Made by a program: the position numbers and the translations under genes
Notes under the pieces: model-generated
The model's database searches: none
Told to the model about the DNA's origin: nothing
The model's input: only the letters and a program-made list of their open reading frames with translations
Assembly (NCBI RefSeq): GCF_001907675.1
Contig: NZ_MPNT01000015.1
Location: forward strand, 1-64,000
Direction: 5' to 3'
Origin: Mycobacterium paraffinicum
Lineage (GTDB): Bacteria; Actinomycetota; Actinomycetes; Mycobacteriales; Mycobacteriaceae
DNA: 64,000 bases
Shown: piece by piece, positions 19,627-27,865 of the stretch
Layout: each line of letters opens with the position of its first letter
How positions within the stretch are numbered: the first letter of the stretch is position 1

Positions 19627-19631
19627 CCCGG

Positions 19632-20074
19632 TTACTTGCCCTTCTTCACGTCCAGCACCCGCTCGCGCAGCGCCTTGGTCGCGGAATCGATCGTCCCCTT
19701 CACGGCGCGTTTGAGGACGAAACCCGGCAGTGGCACATTCGGATCCGCGAGAAGCTCGAACTTGACCAGGGTCGCGTCGCCCTGCGGTACCAGGGTGTAC
19801 TTCCCGTCCTGCGCCTTCTGCCGCGAGGAGCTGACCAGCTTCCAGCTCACCGCGTCGGCTGCCCAGGTGTAGGCGACCACCTGTTCGTCGGTGATCCCCG
19901 CGACCTTCACCTTCATCTTCACTTGGTTGGGCCGCCCGTCGTCGCCGGTCGAGAGAACCTGAGCACTCTGGTGGGGCTCGGACCACTCGGGCATCGCCTC
20001 GAAATCGGCGATGACGTCCAGGATTTCCTCCGGACTGGCTTCGATGACGATGTCGGGGATTCTTTGAGTGCCAT
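19632..20074 (-). pseudogene. SRPBCC/START-like protein (Rv0854-type) with apparent 5' frameshift
   Basis: From about 20056 downward the frame encodes a clean START-like domain: [24 protein letters not shown], then [20 protein letters not shown] and a lysine-rich end. The expected N-terminus MALKESP is present at the ATG at 20074 but in another frame; it joins the domain only if one C is added in the CCCC run (20055-20058 on the plus strand GGGG). In the domain frame no ATG, GTG or TTG lies at the right place. So it is a real single-base frameshift or a homopolymer sequencing error. If translated, it would be about 147 residues. It is the first gene of the far operon. Confidence 0.7.
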
Positions 20075-20132
20075 GGCCCGCAGGATACTGAAACGGCGTG
20101 GCACCCGGAATGAATTCGACCGAGGTACCGTC

Positions 20133-21818
20133 GTGCTTGTGCCTGACAACCAGCCCGTCTACACCGTCGGTGACTACCTGTTGGACCGCCTCGCCGAACT
20201 CGGCGTCACCGAGATCTTCGGCGTTCCCGGCGACTACAACCTGGAGTTCCTCGACCACATCGTCGCCCACCCGACCATCCGCTGGGTGGGCAACGCCAAC
20301 GAGCTGAACGCCGGCTACGCCGCCGACGGGTACGGCCGGCTTCGCGGAATGTCCGCGGTGGTAACGACTTTCGGTGTGGGCGAACTGTCGGCGGCCAACG
20401 CGATCGCGGGCAGCTATGCCGAGCAGGTGCCCGTCGTGCATATCGTCGGCGGCCCGTCCAAGGACGCGCAGGGCACCCGGCGCGCGCTGCACCACTCGCT
20501 CGGTGACGGCGACTTCGAACACTTCTTCCGCGTCAGTCGCGAGATCACTTGCGCCCAGGCCAACTTGATGCCCGCGACCGCCCGTCGCGAGATCGACCGG
20601 GTGCTGTCCGAGGTGCGCGAGCAGAAGCGGCCCGGCTACATCCTGCTGTCCATCGACGTGGCCCGGTTTCCCACCGAACCGCCCGGGGACCCATTGCCCC
20701 GCTACACCGGGGGTACCAGCCCCCGCGCGCTCTCGACGTTCGTCGAGGCCGCCGCCCAACTCATCGGCGACCACCAACTGACCGTGCTGGCCGACTTGCT
20801 GGTGCACCGGTTGCAGGTGGTCAAAGAACTCGAGGCGTTGCTCGCGGCCGACGTGGTGCCCTACGCGACGCTGATGTGGGGCAAGAGCCTGCTCGACGAA
20901 AGCTCGCCCCACTACTTGGGGATCTACGCCGGGTCGGCCAGCGCCCCTGCGGTGCGCAGCGCGATCGAAGAGGCGCCGGTGTTGGTGACCGCCGGCGTGG
21001 TGTTCACCGACATGGTCAGCGGCTTCTTCAGCCAGCGGATCGACCCGGCGCGCACCATCGACGTCGGGCAGTACCAAAGCACCGTGGCCGGCGAGGTCTT
21101 CGCCCCGCTCGAGATGGGCGCCGCGCTCGAGGCGCTGGCCACCATCCTGACCCGGCGCGCGATCACATCGCCGCCCGTGGCGTCGCCGCCCGCCGAGGCG
21201 CTGCCCCCGCCTCCGCCGCGCGATCAAGCGCTGACGCAAGAGATGCTGTGGGACCGCCTCTGCGTGGCCCTCACACCGGGCAACGTGGTCCTCGCCGACC
21301 AGGGCACCTCGTTCTACGGCATGGCCGACCACCGCCTGCCCCGGGGCGTGACGTTCATCGGCCAACCGCTTTGGGGCTCAATCGGATACACGCTGCCCGC
21401 GGCGCTGGGGGCCGGGGTGGCACATCCGGACCGGCGGACGGTGTTGCTGATCGGTGACGGCGCCGCACAGTTGACCGTCCAAGAGCTCGGCAGCTTCTGT
21501 CGGGAAGGGCTGTCCCCGGTCATCGTGGTGGTCAACAACGATGGCTACACCGTCGAACGCGCGATCCACGGAGAAACGGCGCCCTACAACGACATCGTGA
21601 ACTGGAAGTGGACCGAGATCCCCAACGCGCTAGGCGTCGCCGATCACCTGGCGTTTCGGGTGCAGACCTACGGAGAGCTCGACGATGCCCTGACCGCCGC
21701 CGCACAGCACCGTGACAGCATGGTGCTCGTCGAGGTGGTGCTGCCGCGGCTCGAAATCCCGCCGCTGCTAGTCGAACTCGTCCAGCCGACATCGCCCGAC
21801 GGCAGCGTTCGCCGCTAG
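20133..21818 (+). CDS. pdc: Thiamine-diphosphate-dependent 2-keto acid decarboxylase (Pdc-type)
   Basis: A 561-residue TPP enzyme of the pyruvate/indolepyruvate/branched-chain keto acid decarboxylase group. The N-terminal glutamate is in [15 protein letters not shown], the HH motif in [16 protein letters not shown], and the C-terminal cofactor motif [19 protein letters not shown] about residue 440-458 ends with [11 protein letters not shown]. It should decarboxylate a 2-keto acid to an aldehyde with Mg-TPP. The GTG at 20133 follows GAGG and gives the expected length; a GTG two codons on and an ATG at 20073 are alternatives. It is divergent from the Rv0854-like gene. Confidence 0.9.
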   Translation: MLVPDNQPVYTVGDYLLDRLAELGVTEIFGVPGDYNLEFLDHIVAHPTIRWVGNANELNAGYAADGYGRLRGMSAVVTTFGVGELSAANAIAGSYAEQVPVVHIVGGPSKDAQGTRRALHHSLGDGDFEHFFRVSREITCAQANLMPATARREIDRVLSEVREQKRPGYILLSIDVARFPTEPPGDPLPRYTGGTSPRALSTFVEAAAQLIGDHQLTVLADLLVHRLQVVKELEALLAADVVPYATLMWGKSLLDESSPHYLGIYAGSASAPAVRSAIEEAPVLVTAGVVFTDMVSGFFSQRIDPARTIDVGQYQSTVAGEVFAPLEMGAALEALATILTRRAITSPPVASPPAEALPPPPPRDQALTQEMLWDRLCVALTPGNVVLADQGTSFYGMADHRLPRGVTFIGQPLWGSIGYTLPAALGAGVAHPDRRTVLLIGDGAAQLTVQELGSFCREGLSPVIVVVNNDGYTVERAIHGETAPYNDIVNWKWTEIPNALGVADHLAFRVQTYGELDDALTAAAQHRDSMVLVEVVLPRLEIPPLLVELVQPTSPDGSVRR

Positions 21819-21820
21819 GA

Positions 21821-22015
21821 TCATCCCGGCCCGGAACGAGTGGCTGCGCCGTTCGGATCCGCTGATCGCAGCATGGCCTGTACGGTTCGCCGGCAGCGAC
21901 CGCAGTCGGCGCCCGCGCCGCAGGCCTGGGCGACATCCTTGGTGGTGCAGGCCCCGGCTTCCACCGCCTCGGCCACCGTTTGGCTGGTGACTCCGTTGCA
22001 CAGGCACACGAACAT
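21821..22015 (-). CDS. bfd: Bacterioferritin-associated ferredoxin-like [2Fe-2S] protein
   Basis: A 64-residue BFD-type domain. Cysteines 4, 6, 38 and 41 give C-x-C-x31-C-x2-C, which ligates a [2Fe-2S] cluster. In other bacteria Bfd reduces bacterioferritin to release stored iron. There is no bacterioferritin gene in the window, so the partner is elsewhere. It ends 2 nt from the pdc stop in convergent orientation, and starts 11 nt after the downstream end of the next minus-strand gene. Gene name applied by family resemblance. Confidence 0.8.
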   Translation of the reverse strand: MFVCLCNGVTSQTVAEAVEAGACTTKDVAQACGAGADCGRCRRTVQAMLRSADPNGAATRSGPG

Positions 22016-22026
22016 TCCAGGGCCGC

Positions 22027-22653
22027 TCAGTCCGCCCCGATGCGCATCATGTTGGAGAACCGCCCGACGAAAACCGGTGGGTAGGGGCCCATGCCTGCGC
22101 CTCTCATCCACTCGGCCGCGGTATCTGGGTGCTCGATCCACCGCTGGGCTCTCTCTTCGTCTGGCAATTCCGACATGATCAGCACCTCGTGCTCATCGTC
22201 GAAAGCCTGGAAGATCCAGGTCTTGCGGATGCCGGCCGCGACGAATCTGTCCCTGGCCGAAGCGACTTCGGCGGTGAGCGCCGACACGTCGTGCACGGAG
22301 GCGATGGTGGCGACCACGACCCCGGGCGCCTCGGGAGTCACCGAAGGTTCCGGGATGAACCTGTCGACGATCTCGCCGGCGAAGACCGCGGGAATGTCGT
22401 CGACACCGGCCGCATCGAACCACTCGAAGAACACCCGCGAGCGCAGCAGCTCGACGATCGGCTCGCGACTGTGGACCCCGATCAGCACCAGCACCCGGCC
22501 CTGGTCGTGCGTCGAGGTGTAGACCAGGACGTGGTGGGCGCCGATGTCGGCCAGGGCCGCCTTCCTGCGCTCGAGCAGCGGCCATACCCGGCTCGGGTCG
22601 GGGACCCGGTAGTCCGACGCGAGGACCATCGAATGAATGTCGCCGTCGCTCAA
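22027..22653 (-). CDS. Conserved hypothetical protein, possible dimeric alpha/beta-barrel
   Basis: A 208-residue soluble protein with two similar halves: VLVYTSTHDQGRVLVLIGVHSREPI and later TWIFQAFDDEHEVLIMSELPDEERAQRWIEHP. Each resembles a small ABM/stress-protein-like barrel, suggesting an internal duplication. No catalytic motif is recognised. The start overlaps the stop of the acyl-CoA ligase (ATGA, 22650-22653), so it is translationally coupled to it and probably helps the same pathway. A second ATG eight codons in gives a shorter start. Confidence 0.72.
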   Translation of the reverse strand: MSDGDIHSMVLASDYRVPDPSRVWPLLERRKAALADIGAHHVLVYTSTHDQGRVLVLIGVHSREPIVELLRSRVFFEWFDAAGVDDIPAVFAGEIVDRFIPEPSVTPEAPGVVVATIASVHDVSALTAEVASARDRFVAAGIRKTWIFQAFDDEHEVLIMSELPDEERAQRWIEHPDTAAEWMRGAGMGPYPPVFVGRFSNMMRIGAD

Positions 22654-24095
22654 CGGAGTTGATCCTTCATCACTTTGCCGGTCGCATTGAGCGGCAGCTC
22701 GTCCAGAAACGCGACGGATCTCGGCGCTTTGAAACCAGCCATCCGCTCACGGCACCATATCAGCAGCTCATCCTCGGAAACCTGGGTTTTCGCCACCACG
22801 AAGGCCTTGCCGACCTGGCCGAGGCGGTCGTCGGGAACCCCGACCACGGCGGCCTGCGCCACGGCCGGATGCTCCAGCAGGTAACCCTCGATCTCCGCCG
22901 GGTAGGCGTTGAACCCGCCCACGATGAACATGTCCTTCTTACGCCCGTCGATCCGCAGCCGACCCGTCGCGTCGAGGCGGCCCAGGTCGCCGGTGTGCAG
23001 CCACCCGTCGGTATCGATCGCCGCGGCGGTGCCCTCCGGATCGTCGAGGTATCCCTGCATGACGCCGTAGCCGCGGACCAGCACCTCGCCATCGTCGGCG
23101 ATGCGCACCTCGACCCCTTCGCAGGGCACGCCCGCGGTGGTGGCGACGTCCTCGAACGAATCCCCCGGCAGGGACAGCGTGACGTTGCCGGCCTCGGTGA
23201 GGCCGTATCCGGTCATCAGCGTCTGGAACGGCAATTCGTCATGAATGCGACGGACCAGTTCGACGGGGATGTCGGCGGCGCCGGTCACGCCGGCCCGCAG
23301 CGTGGACAGCTTGGACTTGTCGGCGACGGTGAGCAGCGAGTGGTAGAGCGTCGGCGGCCCGGGAAGCATCGTGATGCGTTCGCGCGCAATTAATTCCACC
23401 ACCGTTTCGACGTCGAACACCGGCACCGGCAGCATCGTCGCGCCCCGCAGGAACGACGTGATCAGCCCGGCCTTGAGGCCGAACGTGTGGAAGTAGGGGT
23501 TGATCTGGAGGTAGCGGTCACCCTGGCGCAGGTCGGCGAGCGTCGCCCACTCCTGGTACATCCGCAGCGTCTGCCGATGGTTCATCATCGCGCCCTTCGG
23601 GCGGCCGGTCGTGCCCGAGGTGAAGATGATGTCGGAGATGTCGCTGCCGCTCACCACTCGCTCGAACGGTGAACCGCTGGAGAGGAAGTCGGACTTCAGG
23701 TCGATGACGGGTGTGCCGGCGGGCGCGGTGTAGTCCTGGCCCAGAAAGCCCTTCTGGACCAGGACGGCCTTGACCTTGCTGCGGGCGATGATGTCGCCCG
23801 CTTCCTGCGCCTTGAACCGAGTGTTGACCGGCACCAGCACGCCGCCCGCGGTGAGCAGCCCGAAGGCCGCGATGATCCACTCCGCGGAATTCGGCGCCCA
23901 GACCGCGACGCGATCACCTCGGTCGACGCCCAGCTCGGCGAAAGCGCCCGCCGCGCAACGGATTCGGTCGACGATCTGGGTGAAGGTGAAGCGCAGCGGG
24001 CCGTCGACGACCGCTTCCGCGTCGCCGAAGCGGTCCGCCGCGCTCAAGACCATCTCGGGGATGGTTTGCCATACCTGATTCGGTCGGCTTGTCAC
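22650..24095 (-). CDS. Acyl-CoA synthetase / ligase, FadD3-like
   Basis: A 481-residue ANL-superfamily ligase. Motifs: ATP-binding IIFTSGTTGRPKGAMM near 153-168, GYGLTEAGNVT, DGWLHTGDLG, GRKKDMFIVGGFN, and catalytic lysine K474 in LNATGKVMKDQ. It activates a carboxylic acid as CoA thioester. Overall layout and length resemble FadD3, which activates a steroid ring-degradation intermediate (HIP), but the substrate here is not proven. The start is a GTG overlapping the amidohydrolase stop (GTGA, 24092-24095). Order of transcription: amidohydrolase, ligase, hypothetical protein. The operon is preceded by the GAGAAT palindrome. Confidence 0.9.
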   Translation of the reverse strand: MTSRPNQVWQTIPEMVLSAADRFGDAEAVVDGPLRFTFTQIVDRIRCAAGAFAELGVDRGDRVAVWAPNSAEWIIAAFGLLTAGGVLVPVNTRFKAQEAGDIIARSKVKAVLVQKGFLGQDYTAPAGTPVIDLKSDFLSSGSPFERVVSGSDISDIIFTSGTTGRPKGAMMNHRQTLRMYQEWATLADLRQGDRYLQINPYFHTFGLKAGLITSFLRGATMLPVPVFDVETVVELIARERITMLPGPPTLYHSLLTVADKSKLSTLRAGVTGAADIPVELVRRIHDELPFQTLMTGYGLTEAGNVTLSLPGDSFEDVATTAGVPCEGVEVRIADDGEVLVRGYGVMQGYLDDPEGTAAAIDTDGWLHTGDLGRLDATGRLRIDGRKKDMFIVGGFNAYPAEIEGYLLEHPAVAQAAVVGVPDDRLGQVGKAFVVAKTQVSEDELLIWCRERMAGFKAPRSVAFLDELPLNATGKVMKDQLR

Positions 24096-25282
24096 ACCGT
24101 GACGAGCCGACCGAGGTTGCCGCCCATGATCTTGGCCTGGTCGTCGACGGACAGGTGCGAGAGCGCGTTGACGTAGAACGTCGGCTCCGCCAGCCCCTCC
24201 GGGTGCGGCCAGTCCGAGCCGTACAAGACCTGATCCACACCGACGAGGTTGATCAGGTCGTCGATGCCGTCCTCGAAGAACGGGCTGACGTGGACGCGGT
24301 TCTTGACCACCTCGACCGGGTCGCTCGGGAAGGCCTCCGGGGCCTTGCGGAAGACCTCGGCCAGGCCGTCGAGCAGCGGGGTCATCCACTTCGACCCGGC
24401 CTCGACGATCGCGACCTTCAGCTTCGGGTGGCGGTAGAGCGCGCCGTGGATCACCCACGAGCCCACCGCGTCCTGGATCGGGCGCCACTCGTTGAGGATG
24501 CCCATCGCGTTGGTTTGGAACGGCAGCATCTCCTGTTCGGCGCCGTCCCACTCGGAGGTGTAGCGGGAGTAGCCGCTGTCGGACGAGTGCATGCCGACCA
24601 GCACGTCGTGCTCGACGACCCGCTCCCAGAACGGGTCGAACTCGGGCAGCGCGAACGATCGGGGGCCGCGGAATCCCGGGACCGGCGCGGGGCGAACCAG
24701 GATGCAGCGCGCACCGCGCTTGACCGCCCATTCCAGTTCCTCGATCGCCTTGTCGACGATCGGCAGGGTGATGACCGGGGTGGTGAAGATGCGGTTCTGG
24801 TAGTTGAAGCCCCAGACGTCATCGAGCCACTCGTTCAGCGCGTGGACCAGGACATGGATGGCGACCGGATCGTCGCGTAACCGCTCCTCGAGCAGGCTGG
24901 CCAGCGTCGGGAACATCAGGGTGCGGTCCAGACCCAGCTCGTTCATCTTTTCCAGACGCGGGCCGGGCTCGAAGAACGCGGGGATCGCGCGCATCGGCTC
25001 GCCGAACAGCTCGCGCTTGGATTTGCCCTCCGGATTGCCGTACTTGAAGTACTCCTCCCAGGCGCCCGGCCGGGCGACGACCTCGAAGGTCGGGTTGGGG
25101 ATGTAGTTGCTGATGTGGCCGCGGATGGCGATCTTCGTCCGCCCGTTGACCTGCACGTACTGGACGTAATCCTTGTACGCCTTGGGCAGGTACTTGGTCA
25201 GCGCCTCCGGCGGCTCGTAGAGGTGATTGTCCGCGTCAAAGATCGGAAACGGGACGTCTTCACGATGCGACAACTGGCCCAT
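24092..25282 (-). CDS. Amidohydrolase-2 family metal-dependent hydrolase/decarboxylase
   Basis: A 396-residue TIM-barrel protein of the amidohydrolase-2 (ACMSD-like) group. N-terminal FDADNHLYEP, central VGMHSSDSGYSR and C-terminal YGSDWPHPEG give the metal-binding pattern of this family. Members hydrolyse or decarboxylate ring-derived acids. It heads the amidohydrolase-ligase operon and is 23 bp from a perfect GAGAAT-ATT-ATTCTC palindrome. Two further members of the same family occur at 54.3 and 55.4 kb. Confidence 0.88.
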   Translation of the reverse strand: MGQLSHREDVPFPIFDADNHLYEPPEALTKYLPKAYKDYVQYVQVNGRTKIAIRGHISNYIPNPTFEVVARPGAWEEYFKYGNPEGKSKRELFGEPMRAIPAFFEPGPRLEKMNELGLDRTLMFPTLASLLEERLRDDPVAIHVLVHALNEWLDDVWGFNYQNRIFTTPVITLPIVDKAIEELEWAVKRGARCILVRPAPVPGFRGPRSFALPEFDPFWERVVEHDVLVGMHSSDSGYSRYTSEWDGAEQEMLPFQTNAMGILNEWRPIQDAVGSWVIHGALYRHPKLKVAIVEAGSKWMTPLLDGLAEVFRKAPEAFPSDPVEVVKNRVHVSPFFEDGIDDLINLVGVDQVLYGSDWPHPEGLAEPTFYVNALSHLSVDDQAKIMGGNLGRLVTV

Positions 25283-25304
25283 GGAATCCTCCTTCTTTAA
25301 TTAC

Positions 25305-25319
25305 GAGAATATTATTCTC
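25305..25319. promoter_or_regulatory. Palindromic operator GAGAAT-ATT-ATTCTC
   Basis: A perfect 6-3-6 inverted repeat lies 23 bp upstream of the amidohydrolase ATG, in an AT-rich promoter stretch. The same palindrome occurs perfectly at 53361-53375 and with few changes at 46464-46478, 46641-46655 and 54116-54130. It probably binds a TetR-type repressor. Confidence 0.7.
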
Positions 25320-25367
25320 TACGGACGTCGAATCGCAACGCCGCCCACCGATTGCGGTTCTAAGCGG

Positions 25368-25790
25368 TCAGCAGGTCACGACGATTTTGAAAGTCGCGGT
25401 GGCCGGCTCACCGGGTTTGTCGGTCTTGTAGCCGTTGGCGGTGCCACTGAGGGTGAATTTGTCACCGGTCACGCTCAGGTCGGCGTTGCCGCCGTCGCCG
25501 CGGGAGTACATCCCGCTGAACCCGCCCAGGTTCTGGATGCGCACGGACTCGGCCGTCGCGGGTTGCGCGTTTTCGTCGATGACGACCTTGGCTCCGGCGA
25601 AATTGCCGCCGATATCGATCGTCCGGGTCCACTGCAGCTGACCGCACTTGACGATGTGGAAGGCCCGGTCGTTACCGTCGACGGTCACCGATGCCGTGCT
25701 GGAGATCTGGGCCGGCGGTCGCGACGCGCACCCCGCAAGTAATGCGACGGCCAGCGCCGCCGCCACCCTGGCTACGCTTCGATCCAGCAC
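25368..25790 (-). CDS. LpqH-like (19 kDa antigen family) lipoprotein
   Basis: A 140-residue lipoprotein. The signal peptide (residues 1-20) ends in the lipobox LAGC with C21 as the lipidated residue. The mature part contains VTVDGNDRAFHIVKCGQ and a terminal VVTC, the two cysteines typical of the LpqH family, and SVTGDKFTLSGTANGY. It should be anchored to the outer face of the cytoplasmic membrane. It stands alone between a minus-strand operon and a divergent crotonase gene. Family role in immune interaction is known for LpqH; this paralogue is not characterised. Confidence 0.85.
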   Translation of the reverse strand: MLDRSVARVAAALAVALLAGCASRPPAQISSTASVTVDGNDRAFHIVKCGQLQWTRTIDIGGNFAGAKVVIDENAQPATAESVRIQNLGGFSGMYSRGDGGNADLSVTGDKFTLSGTANGYKTDKPGEPATATFKIVVTC

Positions 25791-25856
25791 CGAGCACCCC
25801 TGTCTTCGTTGACGATAGCCCTTCGGCCTGCGACGACGATGTTATTGTCGCACCGA

Positions 25857-25881
25857 GAGAATGCCAATATCGTGCGTTCTC
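25857..25881. promoter_or_regulatory. Weak GAGAAT / GTTCTC half-sites upstream of crotonase
   Basis: GAGAAT at 25857-25862 and GTTCTC at 25876-25881 face each other but are 13 nt apart rather than 3. It could be a degenerate relative of the palindrome above or chance. It lies 21 nt upstream of the crotonase ATG. Confidence 0.25.
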
Positions 25882-25901
25882 ATCCGAGGAGCGAATAACG
25901 C

Positions 25902-26648
25902 ATGGTGGACCTGGAGATCGACGACGGGTTGGCGGTGCTGACCATCGATCGCCCGCAAGCGCGCAATGCCATCGCGCTGGACACCATGCAGCAGTTGGAA
26001 AAGGCGCTCGATGCGGCGGCGGGCGCCAAAGCCTTGGTGATCAAGGGCGCCGGTGATCGGGCCTTCGTATCCGGCGGCGACCTCAAGGAGCTGCGCGCGC
26101 TGCGGACGGAAGAGGACGCGGCGGCGATGGCCAAGCGGATGCGAGCGATATGCGACCAACTGGCCAGCTTCTCGGCGCCGGTGATCGCCGCGCTGAACGG
26201 CCACGCCTTCGGCGGCGGCGCCGAGGTCGCGGTCGCCGCCGACATCCGGCTGGCCGCCGACGACATCAAGATCGCCTTCAATCAGGTGGAGCTGGAGATC
26301 ATGCCGGCCTGGGGCGGCGCCGAGCGGCTGGCCGCGCTCGTCGGGAAGAGCAGGGCGCTGTTGCTGGCCGGCACGGGAACCGCCCTCACGGCGGCGGAGG
26401 CGCAGCGAGTCGGCCTGGTCGATCGGGTGCTGCCGCGCGCGGAGTTCGACGAAGGATGGCGATCGGTCGCGAGGTCGCTGGCCCGTCACCCGGCGACCGA
26501 GATAAAGCGCGTAATCAGCGGGGTTTCGGCCGACGAAGCGATAGCATCCTTTGCGCGGCTGTGGGTTGCCGACGCACACTGGCGGGCCGCGGAGCGAGTC
26601 ATGAACCGCACCACGAGTGCGGGACGGGCAGCCGGAGGAGCGAGATGA
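25902..26648 (+). CDS. Enoyl-CoA hydratase/isomerase family protein
   Basis: A 248-residue crotonase. The oxyanion-hole segment DRAFVSGGDLKELRAL and ALNGHAFGGGAEVAVAADIRLAADD are clear. The position that is the first catalytic glutamate in hydratases corresponds to the FGGGAEVAVA helix; a second acid is present in EIMPAWGGAERL, so hydratase or isomerase activity is possible. CoA-substrate identity unknown. The stop overlaps the next ATG (ATGA at 26645), coupling it to a secreted protein. Confidence 0.88.
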   Translation: MVDLEIDDGLAVLTIDRPQARNAIALDTMQQLEKALDAAAGAKALVIKGAGDRAFVSGGDLKELRALRTEEDAAAMAKRMRAICDQLASFSAPVIAALNGHAFGGGAEVAVAADIRLAADDIKIAFNQVELEIMPAWGGAERLAALVGKSRALLLAGTGTALTAAEAQRVGLVDRVLPRAEFDEGWRSVARSLARHPATEIKRVISGVSADEAIASFARLWVADAHWRAAERVMNRTTSAGRAAGGAR

Positions 26649-27073
26649 CGGGCAGACGGTTGGGCGTGGGAGCCGCGACCCTGTCGGCGTTGCTGGTCGG
26701 TGCGACCGGTTCGGTCGTGAGCGCAGGCCGCGCCCTGGCCGACCCGGTGATGCACCACGTGACGTACACCGTCACGGCGCAGAATCCGATCTACACCGAC
26801 ATCTACTACCTGGACCACCAGCCGGAGAGGTTCTCCGACTACAGCCACAACCCCTACTCGTTCACCCCGCACGTCGATGTCGATATCGCCCCGGGCAAAC
26901 CGTGGAGCTTCGACCTGGACATGTCGAACCCCGATGACTACGCGATGGTCGTGGCGAGCACGGGCACCGAGCCCGGCACGCCAGGGCTTCACTGTGATCT
27001 GGCGGTGGACGGAGCGGTCGTCGTATCCAAAGACGGCCCCAAAGGCGTGCTCTGCTCACTGCGCAACTGGTGA
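26645..27073 (+). CDS. Small secreted mycobacterial protein
   Basis: A 142-residue protein with a signal peptide of about 31 residues (MTGRRLGVGAATLSALLVGA, ending SAGRALADP). The mature part has VTYTVTAQNPIYTDIYYLDHQPERF, a pattern common in a mycobacterial secreted family of unknown role, with one Cys pair (HCDL and LCSL). It is translationally coupled to the crotonase but its function does not obviously follow from this. Its 3' end overlaps the convergent TetR gene by 85 bp. Confidence 0.8.
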   Translation: MTGRRLGVGAATLSALLVGATGSVVSAGRALADPVMHHVTYTVTAQNPIYTDIYYLDHQPERFSDYSHNPYSFTPHVDVDIAPGKPWSFDLDMSNPDDYAMVVASTGTEPGTPGLHCDLAVDGAVVVSKDGPKGVLCSLRNW

Positions 27074-27690
27074 ACCGTCCAGGCACGCGGCATACCCGCG
27101 ATGGGTTGCGGCTCGCCTTCCAGGCGGCGGAGGTGGCTCTCGACCAGCGCCATGGTCTCGGCGTGCCCGCCGGACATGCCGATCGCCTGCTCGAGCACCA
27201 GCATCCGCGACAGGCTGGTCATCAGCACCGTCCAGACCACCGGCGGCATCTCGGAGGTGTCCTCGCCGTAGCGTTCTAGAGCGGCCGCCACCGCTTCGCG
27301 CTGTACCTCACGGAAACGCTCGGCGTAGTAAGCAATTTCGGCTCGCATCTCCTTGCGATGGTTCGCCAGCGCCATGAATTCCATGGAGATGCGGGTGAAT
27401 CCTGGATCCGTGCCGAATCTCCACAGCGCCCACAACGGCTGAGGCGACTGCAGCGCCGCGGCCTGAAACCGCAGGCCCTCCTCGGCACGGCGCCGGAAGA
27501 CTTCGAGGAACAGGTCCTCCATGGTGCGGAAGTAATAGTGCACCAACTGCGGCTTCAGTCCTGCCTTGCCGGCGAGGCGGCGCGAGGTCACGGCGGCATA
27601 GCCCTCTTCGAGCATCAGCTGTTCGGCCGCGTCGAGCAGCAGGCCGCGGTTCTTCGCGTCCGGCGCCCCGATTCTGCGAGCCGATGTCAT
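26989..27690 (-). CDS. TetR-family transcriptional regulator
   Basis: A 233-residue regulator. The N-terminal helix-turn-helix is clear: LLLDAAEQLMLEEGYAAVTSRR, then LAGKAGLKPQLVHYYFRTMEDL. The C-terminal part should bind an acyl-CoA or other ligand; nothing specific is visible. The ATG at 27690 was chosen because it begins the conserved part; a start 11 codons upstream would add a basic tail. It is divergent from a P450 gene over a 175-bp region with a tandem TGCTNAGCA palindrome. It is also one candidate for the repressor of the GAGAAT palindromes. Confidence 0.88.
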   Translation of the reverse strand: MTSARRIGAPDAKNRGLLLDAAEQLMLEEGYAAVTSRRLAGKAGLKPQLVHYYFRTMEDLFLEVFRRRAEEGLRFQAAALQSPQPLWALWRFGTDPGFTRISMEFMALANHRKEMRAEIAYYAERFREVQREAVAAALERYGEDTSEMPPVVWTVLMTSLSRMLVLEQAIGMSGGHAETMALVESHLRRLEGEPQPIAGMPRAWTVHQLRSEQSTPLGPSLDTTTAPSTARSQ

Positions 27691-27775
27691 GTCCCTGCTC
27701 CGTACTGTCTGCCGTCCGACCACACGGATCGTATCGCGGTGCGGCGTTGCGACCTTGACCCTGACATTACCGCCA

Positions 27776-27795
27776 TGCTAAGCAGGTGCTCAGCA
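27776..27795. promoter_or_regulatory. Tandem palindromes TGCTAAGCA-GG-TGCTCAGCA
   Basis: Two copies of TGCT-N-AGCA, each a palindrome and in direct repeat, are spaced by GG. They lie between the divergent TetR and P450 genes, 70 bp before the P450 ATG. This is a good candidate binding site for the adjacent TetR repressor. Confidence 0.6.
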
Positions 27796-27865
27796 CATTT
27801 TCGGTTTTCGAATCGCCCGGCGCCGCAGCCTGCCGCCGAACACAGCCCCAGGGAGACGCAATCCG

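Noticed and set aside
24092..24095. Frameshift between amidohydrolase and ligase
   Set aside because: The overlap GTGA is a normal coupled stop-start; both proteins are full-length.
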